64,000 nt of DNA from Halogranum amylolyticum. Lineage in GTDB: Archaea > Halobacteriota > Halobacteria > Halobacteriales > Haloferacaceae. How positions within the stretch are numbered: the stretch's first letter is position 1; each line of letters starts with the position of its first letter. Location: positions 124,001 through 188,000 of the forward strand of contig NZ_FODV01000002.1 in the NCBI RefSeq assembly GCF_900110465.1, written 5' to 3'. Shown piece after piece: positions 1 to 8,908 of this stretch. The notes under the pieces were generated by a model that did not search any database, was not told the DNA's origin, and saw only the letters and a list, made by a program, of their open reading frames with translations. A program made the translations under genes and the position numbers.

Positions 1-1
1 G

Positions 2-124
2 TGGGTCTTCATGCTGCTCCACGGGACGAACGACGGCGCGGTGGGAAGCGGACGGACCTACTACCCGGACACGACTGCTCGCGGGTGGGACGACACTCCT
101 TCCGACGAGTCGCGGTCGGTCTGA
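2..124 (+). CDS. C-terminal end of an unidentified protein (partial, cut by window edge)
   Basis: Forty codons are open from the window edge to a TGA at 122-124, with strong G/C third positions like the neighbouring genes. The fragment starts WVFMLLHGTND and ends in an acidic, Ser-rich tail. The hydrophobic stretch at its beginning would suit the last part of a membrane protein. There is too little to name a family, and I do not recognise it. It is the only reading of these bases that looks coding. Confidence 0.45.
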   Translation, partial: WVFMLLHGTNDGAVGSGRTYYPDTTARGWDDTPSDESRSV

Positions 125-447
125 CCCTGTTGCGTCGGCTCCGCACGCCCCCTGGTGGGTTTGTTTTGCTTGCGACCTAATCCGGTTAACAGACCGCTGA
201 TGTCTACTGCTCTCGACGACACCGCTTGTCTCGTCTGGTCGTCGAACCGCGTCGACGTCCTCTCGGACGTGTCACGCGTGTGGCGCCAGCATCACACGCC
301 AGTTCGCATGCGCGTTCGGCGACATCGGCGACCGGATCTTCGGTTGTATGCAGCGTCGAAGCATGGCCGAACTCCAACGGGAGGACGGTAGCGTCCCGGT
401 CTGACGAGCGATAGACTTTTTGACGTGTCGCGTCTCTCAGTGAGCGT
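125..447. other. Intergenic region, no gene seen
   Basis: Short frames here on both strands have skewed Arg/Ser-rich composition and no recognisable motif. The last 30 bases hold the expected promoter region of the zinc-ribbon gene that begins at 448. Nothing else is supported. Confidence 0.5.
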
Positions 448-681
448 ATGAGCCCTCCAACCGACACCGACGCCCACGACTTCGGTGACGAGCGTGGCTG
501 TCCGAAGTGCGGTCACACCGACACCGAGATCGACTCCATCGCGACGACCGGCGGCGGTCTCTCGAAGATGTTCGACATTCAGAACCGGAAGTTCACGGTC
601 GTCTCGTGTACCAACTGCGGCTACTCGGAACTGTACCGCGGGCAGTCGACGAACGACGTCGTCGACGTCTTCCTCGGCTGA
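448..681 (+). CDS. Zinc-ribbon small protein
   Basis: This 77-residue protein carries two Cys-x2-Cys knuckles, C18/C21 (CPKCG) and C54/C57 (CTNCGY), the layout of a single zinc ribbon. The segment between them contains a Gly-rich turn and a FDIQNRKF stretch. It resembles the short zinc-ribbon proteins annotated as nucleic-acid binding (the bacterial YpzJ type), but the actual ligand is unknown. It is monocistronic and convergent with the lysine operon: its stop lies 16 bases from the end of dapE. Confidence 0.85.
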   Translation: MSPPTDTDAHDFGDERGCPKCGHTDTEIDSIATTGGGLSKMFDIQNRKFTVVSCTNCGYSELYRGQSTNDVVDVFLG

Positions 682-697
682 CCTCCGTCGTCCGCTT

Positions 698-1798
698 TCA
701 CGCTTTTTCGGGTGCTAACAACTCACGGAGCGTCGTCTCTACCGCCGCAGCGGCCGTCCGGACCTCCTCGATCCGCACGTACTCGCGTTCGGAGTGTGCC
801 ACCGCGCCCTCGTCGTCGGCGAGGTCGCCCGGCCCGAAGACGACCGTCGGCGCGGGCGCGAAGTACGACGCCTCGGTCGCGGCGGTGAACGGACGCACCG
901 CGCCACCGGACCCGCCGCTCGCGTCGTTCGCGGCCGCGGCGAGCGTCTCTACGAGCGGGTGGTCGGGGTCGGTCGCGAACGCCTCGAGGAACGGCGTCGG
1001 CCGCTCGGTCAGTTCGAAGGCGACGTCGACGTCGTCCGGCACCGCCGCGCGGAGTCGTGCCGCGAGCGACTCGCGGAACCCCTCGGCCGTCTCCGGCGGG
1101 ATGGTCCGGCGGTCGACGACGAGTCGACAGTCGGCGGGGATCTGGTTCGTCGCCGACCCGCCGTCGACGGTCGTCGGCGTCAGCGTCGCCGCCCCGAGCG
1201 AAGGGTGAACCTCGCGGTCGTCGTCGAACGTCCGGAGGACGCCCAACACCTGTTCGAGTGCGAAGACGGCGTTCGCGCCGGAGTCGGGTTCGGCGGCGTG
1301 GGCGCTGACGCCGGAGAGCGTGACCGTCCCCTGGAACCGCCCTTTGGCGGCGTTGCAGACGTCGAGCCCGGTCGGTTCGCCGACGACGTAACAGTCGCCG
1401 TCGAGGTCGAGCGCAGCCGCCCCGGTCGACAGCACCTCCTCGTCCGGCGTGACCGCGAGCGTCAGCGTCCCCGACTCGCCGGGATCGACGGCGAGGAAGC
1501 CCGAGAGCAGTGCGGCGAGCGGCCCCTTCGCGTCACAGGAGCCACGGCCGCGGACGACGCCCGCCTCGTCGTCGCGTTCGTAGGGGACGTGCGGCGTGAC
1601 GGTGTCGACGTGCGTGTTGAGGACGACGTGCGGCGACCCCGTTCCCTTGCTGGCGACGGTGTTGCCCGCGTCGTCGACGGTCGCCTCGACGCCGTGATTC
1701 GCCAGCGTCTCGACGAGGAACTCACGCATCGCCGAGACGTCGTCGTGTGACTCGATGCGGACGGCGGCGTCGAGAAAGTCGACGGGGTCGAAGCTCAC
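698..1798 (-). CDS. dapE: Succinyl-diaminopimelate desuccinylase (M20 family)
   Basis: DapE hydrolyses N-succinyl-LL-diaminopimelate to LL-diaminopimelate and succinate in lysine synthesis. The 366-residue protein shows the M20 metallopeptidase motifs: NTHVDT with metal ligands H63 and D65, RGRGSCDAKGP with the bridging D89, and TPDEEV with catalytic E120/E121. The C-terminal metal-binding His lies in GAVAHSERE. It is the last gene of the dap operon, and its ATG overlaps the dapF stop by four bases, which points to translational coupling. The M20 family also includes ArgE and carboxypeptidases, and the operon context decides for DapE. Confidence 0.92.
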   Translation of the reverse strand: MSFDPVDFLDAAVRIESHDDVSAMREFLVETLANHGVEATVDDAGNTVASKGTGSPHVVLNTHVDTVTPHVPYERDDEAGVVRGRGSCDAKGPLAALLSGFLAVDPGESGTLTLAVTPDEEVLSTGAAALDLDGDCYVVGEPTGLDVCNAAKGRFQGTVTLSGVSAHAAEPDSGANAVFALEQVLGVLRTFDDDREVHPSLGAATLTPTTVDGGSATNQIPADCRLVVDRRTIPPETAEGFRESLAARLRAAVPDDVDVAFELTERPTPFLEAFATDPDHPLVETLAAAANDASGGSGGAVRPFTAATEASYFAPAPTVVFGPGDLADDEGAVAHSEREYVRIEEVRTAAAAVETTLRELLAPEKA

Positions 1799-2688
1799 GA
1801 CTGGGCTGGCGGTTCGCGGGCGAGCTCACCTGCGTACTCGTGGGTGACCCCTCCGCGCAGCGTCGCCGGAGCGTCGTCCGGTACCGAGATCTCGAGGTCG
1901 CCACCCGGCGGGCTGACGGTGACCGACTCGGCGTCGTCGACGAGGCCGAGCCGCTTCGCCGCGGCGACGACGGCGACCGCGCCGGTTCCGCAGGACTGCG
2001 TCTCGCCCTCGATACCGCGTTCGTAGGTCCGCTGGTCGAACCCGTCGCCGCTCTCCTTCTCGGCGGCGAACGTCACGTTCGCCCCCTCGGGGAAGACGTC
2101 GGCGTAGCGGAGCGTCGGGCCGACCGACTCGAGGTCGACGTCGTCGGCATCGTCGACGAAGATGACGACGTGTGGGACGCCCGTGTTGACGGCCGTGACG
2201 GGGTGCCCCTCTAACTCCTCTTCGACGAGCGGGTCGTCACGAGCGAGCGGGACGTCGCGTGGGTCGAACGCCGGGACGCCCATCTCGATGGTGACGCTGC
2301 CGTCGTCGTTGACGGTCGCGTGACGGGTGCCCGCCTGCGTGTCGACCATCACTTCGTCGCTCCCGGTCCGTTCGGCGGCCCACGCGGCGGCACAGCGCGC
2401 GCCGTTGCCGCACATCGCGGCCGTCGAGCCGTCCGGCTGGACGAGCGTCATGATGACGCGCGGCGGCGAGTACTGCTCTTCGAGGGCGAGAAAGAGCACG
2501 CCGTCCGCGCCGACGTGGCCGTCGTCACCGACGTCGAGGTCGACGCCGACGCCGGTCTCGCGGTCGCAGTAGGCCGTCGCGAAGGAGTAGCGGTTCGGGA
2601 TGAAGTCGGCGGCGTCGATGATGATGAAGTCGTTACTGGTTCCGTGGTACTTCTCGTAAGATACGGTTCGATTTGCTTGTAGACTCAT
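1795..2688 (-). CDS. dapF: Diaminopimelate epimerase
   Basis: DapF interconverts LL- and meso-diaminopimelate, supplying the substrate of LysA. The protein has 297 residues. The two catalytic cysteines are visible in their standard contexts, C93 in MCGNGARC and C232 in QSCGTGAV, and the N-terminal KYHGTSNDF signature is intact. It overlaps lysA upstream and dapE downstream by four bases each (ATGA type), so the three are probably translated as a coupled unit. There is no sign of damage. Confidence 0.95.
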   Translation of the reverse strand: MSLQANRTVSYEKYHGTSNDFIIIDAADFIPNRYSFATAYCDRETGVGVDLDVGDDGHVGADGVLFLALEEQYSPPRVIMTLVQPDGSTAAMCGNGARCAAAWAAERTGSDEVMVDTQAGTRHATVNDDGSVTIEMGVPAFDPRDVPLARDDPLVEEELEGHPVTAVNTGVPHVVIFVDDADDVDLESVGPTLRYADVFPEGANVTFAAEKESGDGFDQRTYERGIEGETQSCGTGAVAVVAAAKRLGLVDDAESVTVSPPGGDLEISVPDDAPATLRGGVTHEYAGELAREPPAQS

Positions 2689-3914
2689 GCTTCGTCCTCT
2701 AGCTTGGTCAGGTCGCGTACCCGCTCGCGTCGGCGGACGAGTCGCGAGTCGCCCGATTCCAGTGCGACTTCCGCCGGCCGCGGCCGCGAGTTGTAGGTGC
2801 TTGCCATCTCGTAGCCGTAGGCGCCGGCGTTGCCGATAGCGAGCAGGTCGCCGCGTTCGGGACGCGGCAGTGGTCGGTCTTCACACAGTACGTCTGCACT
2901 CTCACAGATAGGGCCGGTGACGGTGACAGATGTTGCCACCCGGTCGCTGCCGGTCAGGTTCGAGAGTGCGTGGTAGGAGTCGTACATCGCCGGGCGCAGC
3001 AGGGTGGTCATTCCGGCGTCGACGCCGACGACGGTGGTGTCTGACGCCTCTTTGACGGTGTTCACCCGCGTCAACAGCACGCCCGCGTCGGCGACGACGT
3101 AACGGCCGGGTTCGACGGCGAGCGTCGCGTCGACGTCGCCGATCGCGTCGCGTGTCGCCTCCGCGACGGCCTCCAGGTCGAGCGGCGGTTCGTCCTCGTG
3201 GTACGGGACGCCGAACCCGCCGCCGACGTCGACGAACTCCAACTCGCCGACCTCGCGAGCCAGCTCGCCCATCCGTCGGACGAGTTCGCGGTGGTTCTCC
3301 AGGTCGTCGCCGGAGATCCCGCTACCGGCGTGGGCGTGGATACCGACGACGTCGAACTCCTCGCGTGCGGACGCCAGGAGCTCCGCTACCCGGTTGTAGG
3401 GGACGCCGAACTTGGCGTTCGCGCCGGTCTGGACCTTCTCGTGGTGGCCCGCCCCGACGCCCGGGTTCACCCGGACACAGAGTCGACCGTCGAAACCGCG
3501 TTCGCGCAGGCGGTCGACGGTGTCTGCGGCCCCGACGGTGACGGTCAGATCGGGGTGTTCGTCCCGCCACGCATCGACCACGTAGTCGAGGTCCTCGGCT
3601 GGCGGGTTGACGGCGGTGTACTGCACCTCGTGGCCCTCGTAGCCGGCGTCGAACGCGCGCATCACCTCGCCCGCGGAGGCGCACTCGGCGGCGAGTCCCG
3701 CCTCGCGGACGGTCTCGAGCACCGCACGGCCGGTGTGAGCCTTCACGGCGTAGCGGACCTCCCCGTCGGGAAACGCCGCTCGGAGGCGCTCGCAGTTCTC
3801 GCGGACTCGATCGAGATCGATCGCGTACAGCGGCGTCCCGTGGTCGTCGGCGAGCGAGTCAAGTCGCTCTCCGTCCCAGTCGGCCAGCCGTCGGATGTCG
3901 GGGTTGTCGGTCAT
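2685..3914 (-). CDS. lysA: Diaminopimelate decarboxylase
   Basis: LysA decarboxylates meso-diaminopimelate to L-lysine, the last step of the pathway. This 409-residue protein belongs to fold-III PLP enzymes. The PLP lysine is K58 in RYAVKAHT, a phosphate-binding Gly-rich stretch reads DVGGGFGVPY, and substrate-binding residues are in VNPGVGAGHHEK and CESADVL. It sits between dapD (5-base gap) and dapF (4-base overlap). Archaea lack murein, so the operon serves lysine production only. Confidence 0.95.
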   Translation of the reverse strand: MTDNPDIRRLADWDGERLDSLADDHGTPLYAIDLDRVRENCERLRAAFPDGEVRYAVKAHTGRAVLETVREAGLAAECASAGEVMRAFDAGYEGHEVQYTAVNPPAEDLDYVVDAWRDEHPDLTVTVGAADTVDRLRERGFDGRLCVRVNPGVGAGHHEKVQTGANAKFGVPYNRVAELLASAREEFDVVGIHAHAGSGISGDDLENHRELVRRMGELAREVGELEFVDVGGGFGVPYHEDEPPLDLEAVAEATRDAIGDVDATLAVEPGRYVVADAGVLLTRVNTVKEASDTTVVGVDAGMTTLLRPAMYDSYHALSNLTGSDRVATSVTVTGPICESADVLCEDRPLPRPERGDLLAIGNAGAYGYEMASTYNSRPRPAEVALESGDSRLVRRRERVRDLTKLEDEA

Positions 3915-3919
3915 TCAGA

Positions 3920-4765
3920 TCAGTCGCGGAGCGCTTCCTCGCGGCGGGTCGCGTCGATAGTGTCTTCTTCGACGTCGAGGGCGACGACGGCGGGTTTGTA
4001 CGCACCGCCGGCGAACAGGTCGTGGTCGCCGAGCGAGGACTCGACGAACCGAGTGAACGCGCGGCGCTCGGCGGGGAGTTCGCCGTAGAGCACCTCCTCC
4101 TCGACGAGGTCGTAGACGGGGATGCGCGGCGTGAGCAGCGTGTTTTCGCCGACGATGGAGTTCTCGCCGACGACGAACCCGGACGTCACCCGGCAGCCGG
4201 CACCGAGCGAGACGCCGTCCTCGACGATGACCGGCGCGTCCTCGACGGGTTCGAGCACGCCGCCGATGAGCGTGTTCGCGCCCAACTTCACGCCCTCGCC
4301 GATCTGCGCACACGAGCCGACGGTGTCACAGGAGTCGACGAGCGTCCCGTCGCCGACGTACGCGCCGACGTTGACGAACGAGGGGCTCATCATGATGCAG
4401 TCCTCGCCGAGGTAGGCGCCGCGGCGGATGGTCGTCCCGTCCGGCGTGTTGCGCGTCCCCCGGTCGGCGAGATCATCGGTGTCGCGCAGCGGTAACACGT
4501 CGTGGTAGCGGACGTCGCCGTACTCGCGCGGTTCGGTGTGTCGCAGGCCGAAGTTCAACAGGATCCCCTGCTTGACCCACTCGTTGACCGACCACGCGTC
4601 GGGGCCGGTGCCGCCGTCGTTCTCGGCGGCGCGGATCTCTCCCGCCTCGAGGGCGGCGAGGAACTCCTCGAGCACGTCGAGGTCGGCCGTCTCGGCGCTG
4701 TCGGCGTCGACGTCGTCGGTCCGGTACTGCTGCCACAGGTCGTCGATATCAGATTGCAAACTCAT
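3920..4765 (-). CDS. dapD: Tetrahydrodipicolinate N-succinyltransferase
   Basis: DapD succinylates tetrahydrodipicolinate using succinyl-CoA, committing the pathway to the succinylase branch. The 281-residue protein has an all-helical N-terminal part and then a left-handed beta-helix built of hexapeptide repeats (for example GAYLGEDCIM, GAYVGDGTLV, GANTLIGG, GAGCRVTSG). I start it at the ATG at 4765 (MSLQSDIDDLW). The longer frame to 4840 overlaps dapB and has an Arg-rich, non-homologous N-terminus. The gap to dapB is 17 bases. Confidence 0.92.
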   Translation of the reverse strand: MSLQSDIDDLWQQYRTDDVDADSAETADLDVLEEFLAALEAGEIRAAENDGGTGPDAWSVNEWVKQGILLNFGLRHTEPREYGDVRYHDVLPLRDTDDLADRGTRNTPDGTTIRRGAYLGEDCIMMSPSFVNVGAYVGDGTLVDSCDTVGSCAQIGEGVKLGANTLIGGVLEPVEDAPVIVEDGVSLGAGCRVTSGFVVGENSIVGENTLLTPRIPVYDLVEEEVLYGELPAERRAFTRFVESSLGDHDLFAGGAYKPAVVALDVEEDTIDATRREEALRD

Positions 4766-4782
4766 GTGTCGGTAGTGATCGG

Positions 4783-5547
4783 TTAGCTGTTGATTACGTC
4801 GAAGAAGTCGTAGCGGCCGGCGTCGCGGCCAGTCGTCCACATTGCTGCGTCGAGTGCGCCTTCGGCGAAGACGCCTCGCGACTCCGCGCGGTGCGTGAGT
4901 TCGAGGAGCTCGTGGTTGCCCGCGACGAGCACCTCGTGCTCGCCGGTGACGTCGCCCGCACGGCGGGCGTGAACGCCGATCTCACCCTCCTCACGCGGTT
5001 GCTCGCCCTCCCGGCCGTGCGTCCGGTGGGTGAGCTCCGAGCGGACGTCCTCGACGTCGTCGAGGATGCTGTTTGCGGTCCCGGAGGGGGCGTCGCGCTT
5101 CCCGTTGTGGTGGGTCTCGGTCACCTCGATGTCGTACCCTGGGAGCGCGCCGACCGCCTCGCGGACGGCCTGTCGGAGCGCCGCCACGCCCCGGGCGAAG
5201 TTCGCGGCCTTGAGCAGCGGGATCTCCTCGGCCGCGTCGTCGAGTGCGGCCTCGCCTTCGGGGTCGAACCCGGTGGTGCCGACGACGGCGGCGACGCCCG
5301 CCTCCGCGCAGGCGGCGACGTACTCGACGCTCGACTCGGGGCCGGTGAAGTCGACGACGACGTCGGGGTCGCGGTCGGCCAGGAGCGTCGGGAAGTCGGC
5401 CGCGTCGTCGACCGCGACGCCGGCGACGGGGTCACAGTCACTGCGGTTGACCGCGAGGACGACCTCGACGTCGTCGCGCCCGTCGGCCGCCTCGACGACC
5501 TCGCGGCCCATGCGCCCGCCGGCGCCGGTGACCGCGAGGCGGATCAT
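4783..5547 (-). CDS. dapB: 4-hydroxy-tetrahydrodipicolinate reductase
   Basis: DapB reduces the DapA product with NAD(P)H to tetrahydrodipicolinate. In the 254-residue protein the Rossmann nucleotide motif is at the N-terminus (VTGAGGRMGREV), and the family signature lies around H146/H147 and K150 (ETHHNGKRDAPSGTA, general base and substrate lysine). It overlaps dapA by four bases. The order A-B-D-lysA-F-E follows pathway order except for the last three genes. Confidence 0.95.
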   Translation of the reverse strand: MIRLAVTGAGGRMGREVVEAADGRDDVEVVLAVNRSDCDPVAGVAVDDAADFPTLLADRDPDVVVDFTGPESSVEYVAACAEAGVAAVVGTTGFDPEGEAALDDAAEEIPLLKAANFARGVAALRQAVREAVGALPGYDIEVTETHHNGKRDAPSGTANSILDDVEDVRSELTHRTHGREGEQPREEGEIGVHARRAGDVTGEHEVLVAGNHELLELTHRAESRGVFAEGALDAAMWTTGRDAGRYDFFDVINS

Positions 5548-6455
5548 CGGTCGGCCTCCAGTCCGACTTGCTCGCCGTCGAGCGCCGCGAGCAGTTCGCG
5601 GAGTCGGTCACGGTGCTGTTCGGAGAGTCGCGACAGCGGCGGCCGCATGCGTGCGGTGCCGTGGCCGCGCATCTCCATCGCTTCCTTCACCGGGATTGGG
5701 TTGGTCTCGACGAACAGCTGTCGGGTCAGCGGGCCGAGTTCGTGGTGGAGTTCGCGAGCGCGCTCGAAGTCGCCGTCGAGCGCCGCGTGGACGAGCGCAG
5801 TGGTGCGCTCCGGTTCGACGTTGGCGACGACGCTGATGGTTCCCGCCCCGCCGACCGAGAGGACGGGGAGCGTCATCCCGTCGTCGCCCGAGAGCACGTC
5901 GAACGCCTCGTCTCGCGTGCGCTCGACGACCTCGGAGATCCGGTTGAGGTCGCCGCTGGCGGCCTTGTAGCCCGCGACGTTCTCGTGGTTCGCGAGTTCG
6001 ACGACGGTGTCGACGTCGACGTTCCGGCCCGTCCGCGAGGGGACGTTGTAGACGATCTGCGGGACGTCGACCGCGTCGGCGATGGTGCGGTAGTGCTCGA
6101 GCATCCCGGCCGGTTCGGGCTTGTTGTAGTACGGTGAGATGAGCAGGAGGCCGTCCGCGCCGGCGTCGGCGGAGCGCCGTGAGAGTTCGAGCGCCTCGTG
6201 CGTCGAGTTCGATCCGGACCCGGCGATGATCGGGACCTCGTCGACCTCGTCGACGACGGTCTCGACCACCTCGACGTGTTCGTCGTGGGTGAGCGTCGCG
6301 CTCTCGCCGGTCGAGCCGACCGGGACGAGCCCGTCGACGCCGGCGTCGACGAGTCGTCGTGCGTCCGTCCGCAGCTGTTCGAAGTCGATGTCGCCTTCGG
6401 GGGTGAACGGCGTCGTCATCGCCGGATAGACCCCATTGAAGTGTGTGCCTGTCAT
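5544..6455 (-). CDS. dapA: 4-hydroxy-tetrahydrodipicolinate synthase
   Basis: DapA condenses pyruvate with aspartate semialdehyde, the first step specific to lysine. The 303-residue TIM-barrel protein carries the Schiff-base lysine K164 in AGYKAASGD, the catalytic tyrosine Y136 in IVYNVP, and the substrate loop GSTGESATL near residue 48. It is the first gene of the operon. A promoter must lie in the roughly 330 bases upstream, but no single TATA box stands out. No transcriptional attenuator or lysine riboswitch was recognised before it. Confidence 0.95.
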   Translation of the reverse strand: MTGTHFNGVYPAMTTPFTPEGDIDFEQLRTDARRLVDAGVDGLVPVGSTGESATLTHDEHVEVVETVVDEVDEVPIIAGSGSNSTHEALELSRRSADAGADGLLLISPYYNKPEPAGMLEHYRTIADAVDVPQIVYNVPSRTGRNVDVDTVVELANHENVAGYKAASGDLNRISEVVERTRDEAFDVLSGDDGMTLPVLSVGGAGTISVVANVEPERTTALVHAALDGDFERARELHHELGPLTRQLFVETNPIPVKEAMEMRGHGTARMRPPLSRLSEQHRDRLRELLAALDGEQVGLEADR

Positions 6456-6789
6456 GTGTGCTGTGTCTGTCGTGAAGCGTCGGTTGTCGTCCGTACCTCG
6501 GTCGGGGGTTCACCCGAGACAGGATCGCCACTCCTGCAACGAGCGAGATTACGGACGTTTTTTCAGAAAAGCGAACGCCGCCGCTGTCGTGTCAGGCGTG
6601 CCCGTGGCAACAGCGGCGTGTGTCACGTTTAGCTTACTGTCGTTCTGAATCATATAGCTTACGTCGATAGCGAGTTCTGCCAGGAGAGCAGCGAACGGAG
6701 CGGGAACAGAAGCGAGGAGGGCGGGGTGGGATGTCAGACTGGATGGGGTGAGAGCGGGCTGGGACGACGGATTCTCGCAGACGACGTGA
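6456..6789. other. Intergenic region upstream of the lysine operon
   Basis: This holds the promoter region of dapA and the 3' flank of the M14/PKD gene, both on the minus strand. An AT-rich patch near 6640-6665 (plus strand gaatcatatagctta) is the best TATA-like candidate. It is about 190 bases before dapA and would imply a long leader. The small frames present are Arg/Ser-rich and unsupported. Confidence 0.4.
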
Positions 6790-7998
6790 CTACTCGCCCT
6801 CCGTCGAGACGGTGAGTCCCGTCGTCTGTGTCGCGCCCTCGTCGTCGGTGACGCGGAGCGTGACCGGGTAGTCACCACAGGCGTTCAGCGTCAGTTCGGC
6901 GGTGTCGCCCGTCTGCTCGAACCGGCCGTCGCCGTCGAGGTCCCACTCGTAGGTGGCGATCTCGCCGTCTGTGTCCGTCGAAGCCGACGCCGTGAACGTC
7001 ACCGTGTCGCCGCGAGCGAGGTCGAGTGTCTCGGCCTTCGACGGCGTCGTCTCGATGACAGGTGTCGGTTTCTCGTTCGGTGGCTCCTCGGAGGAGTCGT
7101 CCTCGCCCTCGTCGTCGGTCGGCACGTCTTCGTTCTCGTCTTCTGGTGGCTGCTGGTCGTCCTCCGCCGGCGGCTGCTCGCGATCGTCGTCGTCTTCAGG
7201 TGCGCCGGCGTCACCGTCGAACAGTTCCTCTTCGGCGAGTTTGCGGACGACTGCCTCGTGCCACTCGACCCGCGTCTCGAGTGCTGGCCCGCTCGAGAGC
7301 GTCTCGACGAGGAACCCGAGGCTGTCGAGGTCGCGAGCGACCTTGTGTGCGAGGAGTCCGTTGGGTTTCACCTCCGGAGCCGAGAAGTAGCCGATCTCGA
7401 AGTCGTTCGTGTCGTTCTCGACGTAGTTCTCGTTCACGTGTCGGACGGCCTCGCCAGCCTTGGCTGCTGCCTCCACGTCCAGAGAGCGGAAGACCGCCTG
7501 GCCGACACCGTCGCTCGCATCGCCGTCGTAGAGTCTGAATGACTCCTGCAGATCGACGAAGACGTCCGGGTCGTACTCGGTGATGACGTTCCAGATGGTC
7601 TGTGCCAGTTCGTACGTCGGGTCACGACCGGTCGGAAACTCGCGGTTCAGGTCGACGCCGTCGGCGGCGGTTCGCGTCCCGCGCTCGATGGCGCGAGCGT
7701 TCGCTCGCGGAATCACGACGAGCTGTCCCGACTCGATCTCCCACTCGGCGATGTTGGTGGCGGCCCGGTAGCCTCCCTCCTCGTCGCCGTGCAGTCCACC
7801 GACCACCACCACGGTCGGGCCGTCGGCGTCGGCCGTCGTGACGTGGACGGCCGTCTCCGCGGCCGTCCCCTCCAAGATCGAGAACGACCCGTTCGTGACG
7901 GAGCCCGAGTCGCCGGCGACGGTCGACGCGCCGAGTCCTGCAAACGCTACACCCGTCGTGGCGAGGAACGCTCGCCGCGTCGGTTCGTGTTCAACCAT
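6790..7998 (-). CDS. Tat-exported M14/succinylglutamate-desuccinylase-like protein with PKD domain
   Basis: The 402-residue protein starts with a twin-arginine signal (MVEHEPTRRAFLATTG), so it is probably exported folded. Residues about 55-255 resemble zinc carboxypeptidases of the M14/aspartoacylase group. GGLHGDEEG gives the His and Glu zinc ligands, GVDLNREFP matches the substrate-binding loop, and FLVETLSSGP resembles the catalytic Glu region. A roughly 65-residue acidic Pro/Asp/Glu linker follows, then a PKD-type beta domain (about 325-402; YEWDLDGDG). The start at 7998 was chosen because the longer frame precedes the Tat motif with unrelated residues. Substrate unknown; proximity to dapE may be chance. 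Confidence 0.75.
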   Translation of the reverse strand: MVEHEPTRRAFLATTGVAFAGLGASTVAGDSGSVTNGSFSILEGTAAETAVHVTTADADGPTVVVVGGLHGDEEGGYRAATNIAEWEIESGQLVVIPRANARAIERGTRTAADGVDLNREFPTGRDPTYELAQTIWNVITEYDPDVFVDLQESFRLYDGDASDGVGQAVFRSLDVEAAAKAGEAVRHVNENYVENDTNDFEIGYFSAPEVKPNGLLAHKVARDLDSLGFLVETLSSGPALETRVEWHEAVVRKLAEEELFDGDAGAPEDDDDREQPPAEDDQQPPEDENEDVPTDDEGEDDSSEEPPNEKPTPVIETTPSKAETLDLARGDTVTFTASASTDTDGEIATYEWDLDGDGRFEQTGDTAELTLNACGDYPVTLRVTDDEGATQTTGLTVSTEGE

Positions 7999-8030
7999 TT
8001 CGACCTTCAATTCTCGAATGTCGGTGTTTG

Positions 8031-8036
8031 CTATAC
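8031..8036 (-). promoter_or_regulatory. Possible TATA box for the M14/PKD gene
   Basis: On the minus strand GTATAG lies 33-38 bases before the ATG at 7998, a spacing that fits a short-leader transcript. No factor B element was clearly resolved, so this is positional inference only. Confidence 0.35.
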
Positions 8037-8337
8037 GTCCCGTAATATCGCCGTTTCGACCCGTTTGAAACAGTGGCACGGTTCGAAACAGATGGAGTTA
8101 TACGTGTGACAGCGGTATCGAAACGGCACACGACCTCGTCTGGCAACTGCTCTGAAGTTCATTTTCCACGACTGTTCGGTGGTGAATCTTCGTCGAGAGT
8201 GACGGACGCAGTGGTTGTCGCGAGTGGCGGTCGTCAGAGGCGCTGGTCGTTCGGGAGCCGCGGTCGTCGGCGTCGACGACGCTCCGATCGCGTGGCCGGA
8301 CGAAGCTTCTATGCCGCTCCGGGCGGTTTTTCCGGTA
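8037..8337. other. Divergent intergenic region
   Basis: This separates the M14/PKD gene (minus) from the NYN gene (plus). Longer readings of the NYN frame extend into it but are Arg/Gly-rich and lack homology to the family. No repeat or RNA gene was recognised. Confidence 0.4.
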
Positions 8338-8835
8338 ATGGCCGATATCCATCCGAGCCAGCGCGTCGCCGTGCTGGCAGACGCGCAGAACCTCTATCAC
8401 ACCTCCCAGAGTCTCTACTCGCGGAACATCGACTACTCGTCGCTACTGGAGAAGGCGGTACAGGGACGCGAGCTGACGCGGGCGATCGCCTACGTCATCC
8501 GGGCGGACTCGCCGGACGAGGAACGGTTCTTCGACGCGCTCGTCGACATCGGGTTCGAGACGAAGATCAAGGACATCAAGACGTTCGGCGACGGGTCGAA
8601 GAAGGCAGACTGGGACCTCGGCATCGCGCTCGACGCGGTGACGCTCGCGAACCACGTCGACACGGTCGTCCTCTGTTCGGGCGACGGCGACTTCGCGCGG
8701 CTCTGCTCGCATCTCCGTCACGAGGGCGTCCGCGTCGAGGTGCTCGCGTTCGGCAACTCGACGGCCGACGAACTCGTCGAGGCCGCGGACTCCTTCGTCG
8801 ACATGTCCGAGCGCGAGGAGACGTTCCTGCTGTAG
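8338..8835 (+). CDS. NYN/LabA-like (DUF88) nuclease-fold protein
   Basis: The 165-residue protein shows the PIN-like NYN fold. Conserved acidic residues appear in VLADAQNLYH near the N-terminus, in KKADWDLGIALDAV in the middle and in LCSGDGDFARL, and together they would form a metal site. Homologues are annotated as LabA/DUF88 and are thought to cut RNA, although haloarchaeal members are uncharacterised. The ATG at 8338 gives the family N-terminus (MADIHPSQR). The gene is followed after 73 bases by the PUA gene on the same strand. Confidence 0.85.
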   Translation: MADIHPSQRVAVLADAQNLYHTSQSLYSRNIDYSSLLEKAVQGRELTRAIAYVIRADSPDEERFFDALVDIGFETKIKDIKTFGDGSKKADWDLGIALDAVTLANHVDTVVLCSGDGDFARLCSHLRHEGVRVEVLAFGNSTADELVEAADSFVDMSEREETFLL

Positions 8836-8908
8836 TCGTCGTCACCCCGTCGGCGCACTCCAGACGCCATCCGAAGCCGCTTTCCCGGCGCGTCGGCAAC
8901 GGCTCTCT

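Noticed and set aside
794..1750. Long plus-strand frame across dapE
   Set aside because: Shadow of dapE codons; Arg/Asp-rich translation with no family match.
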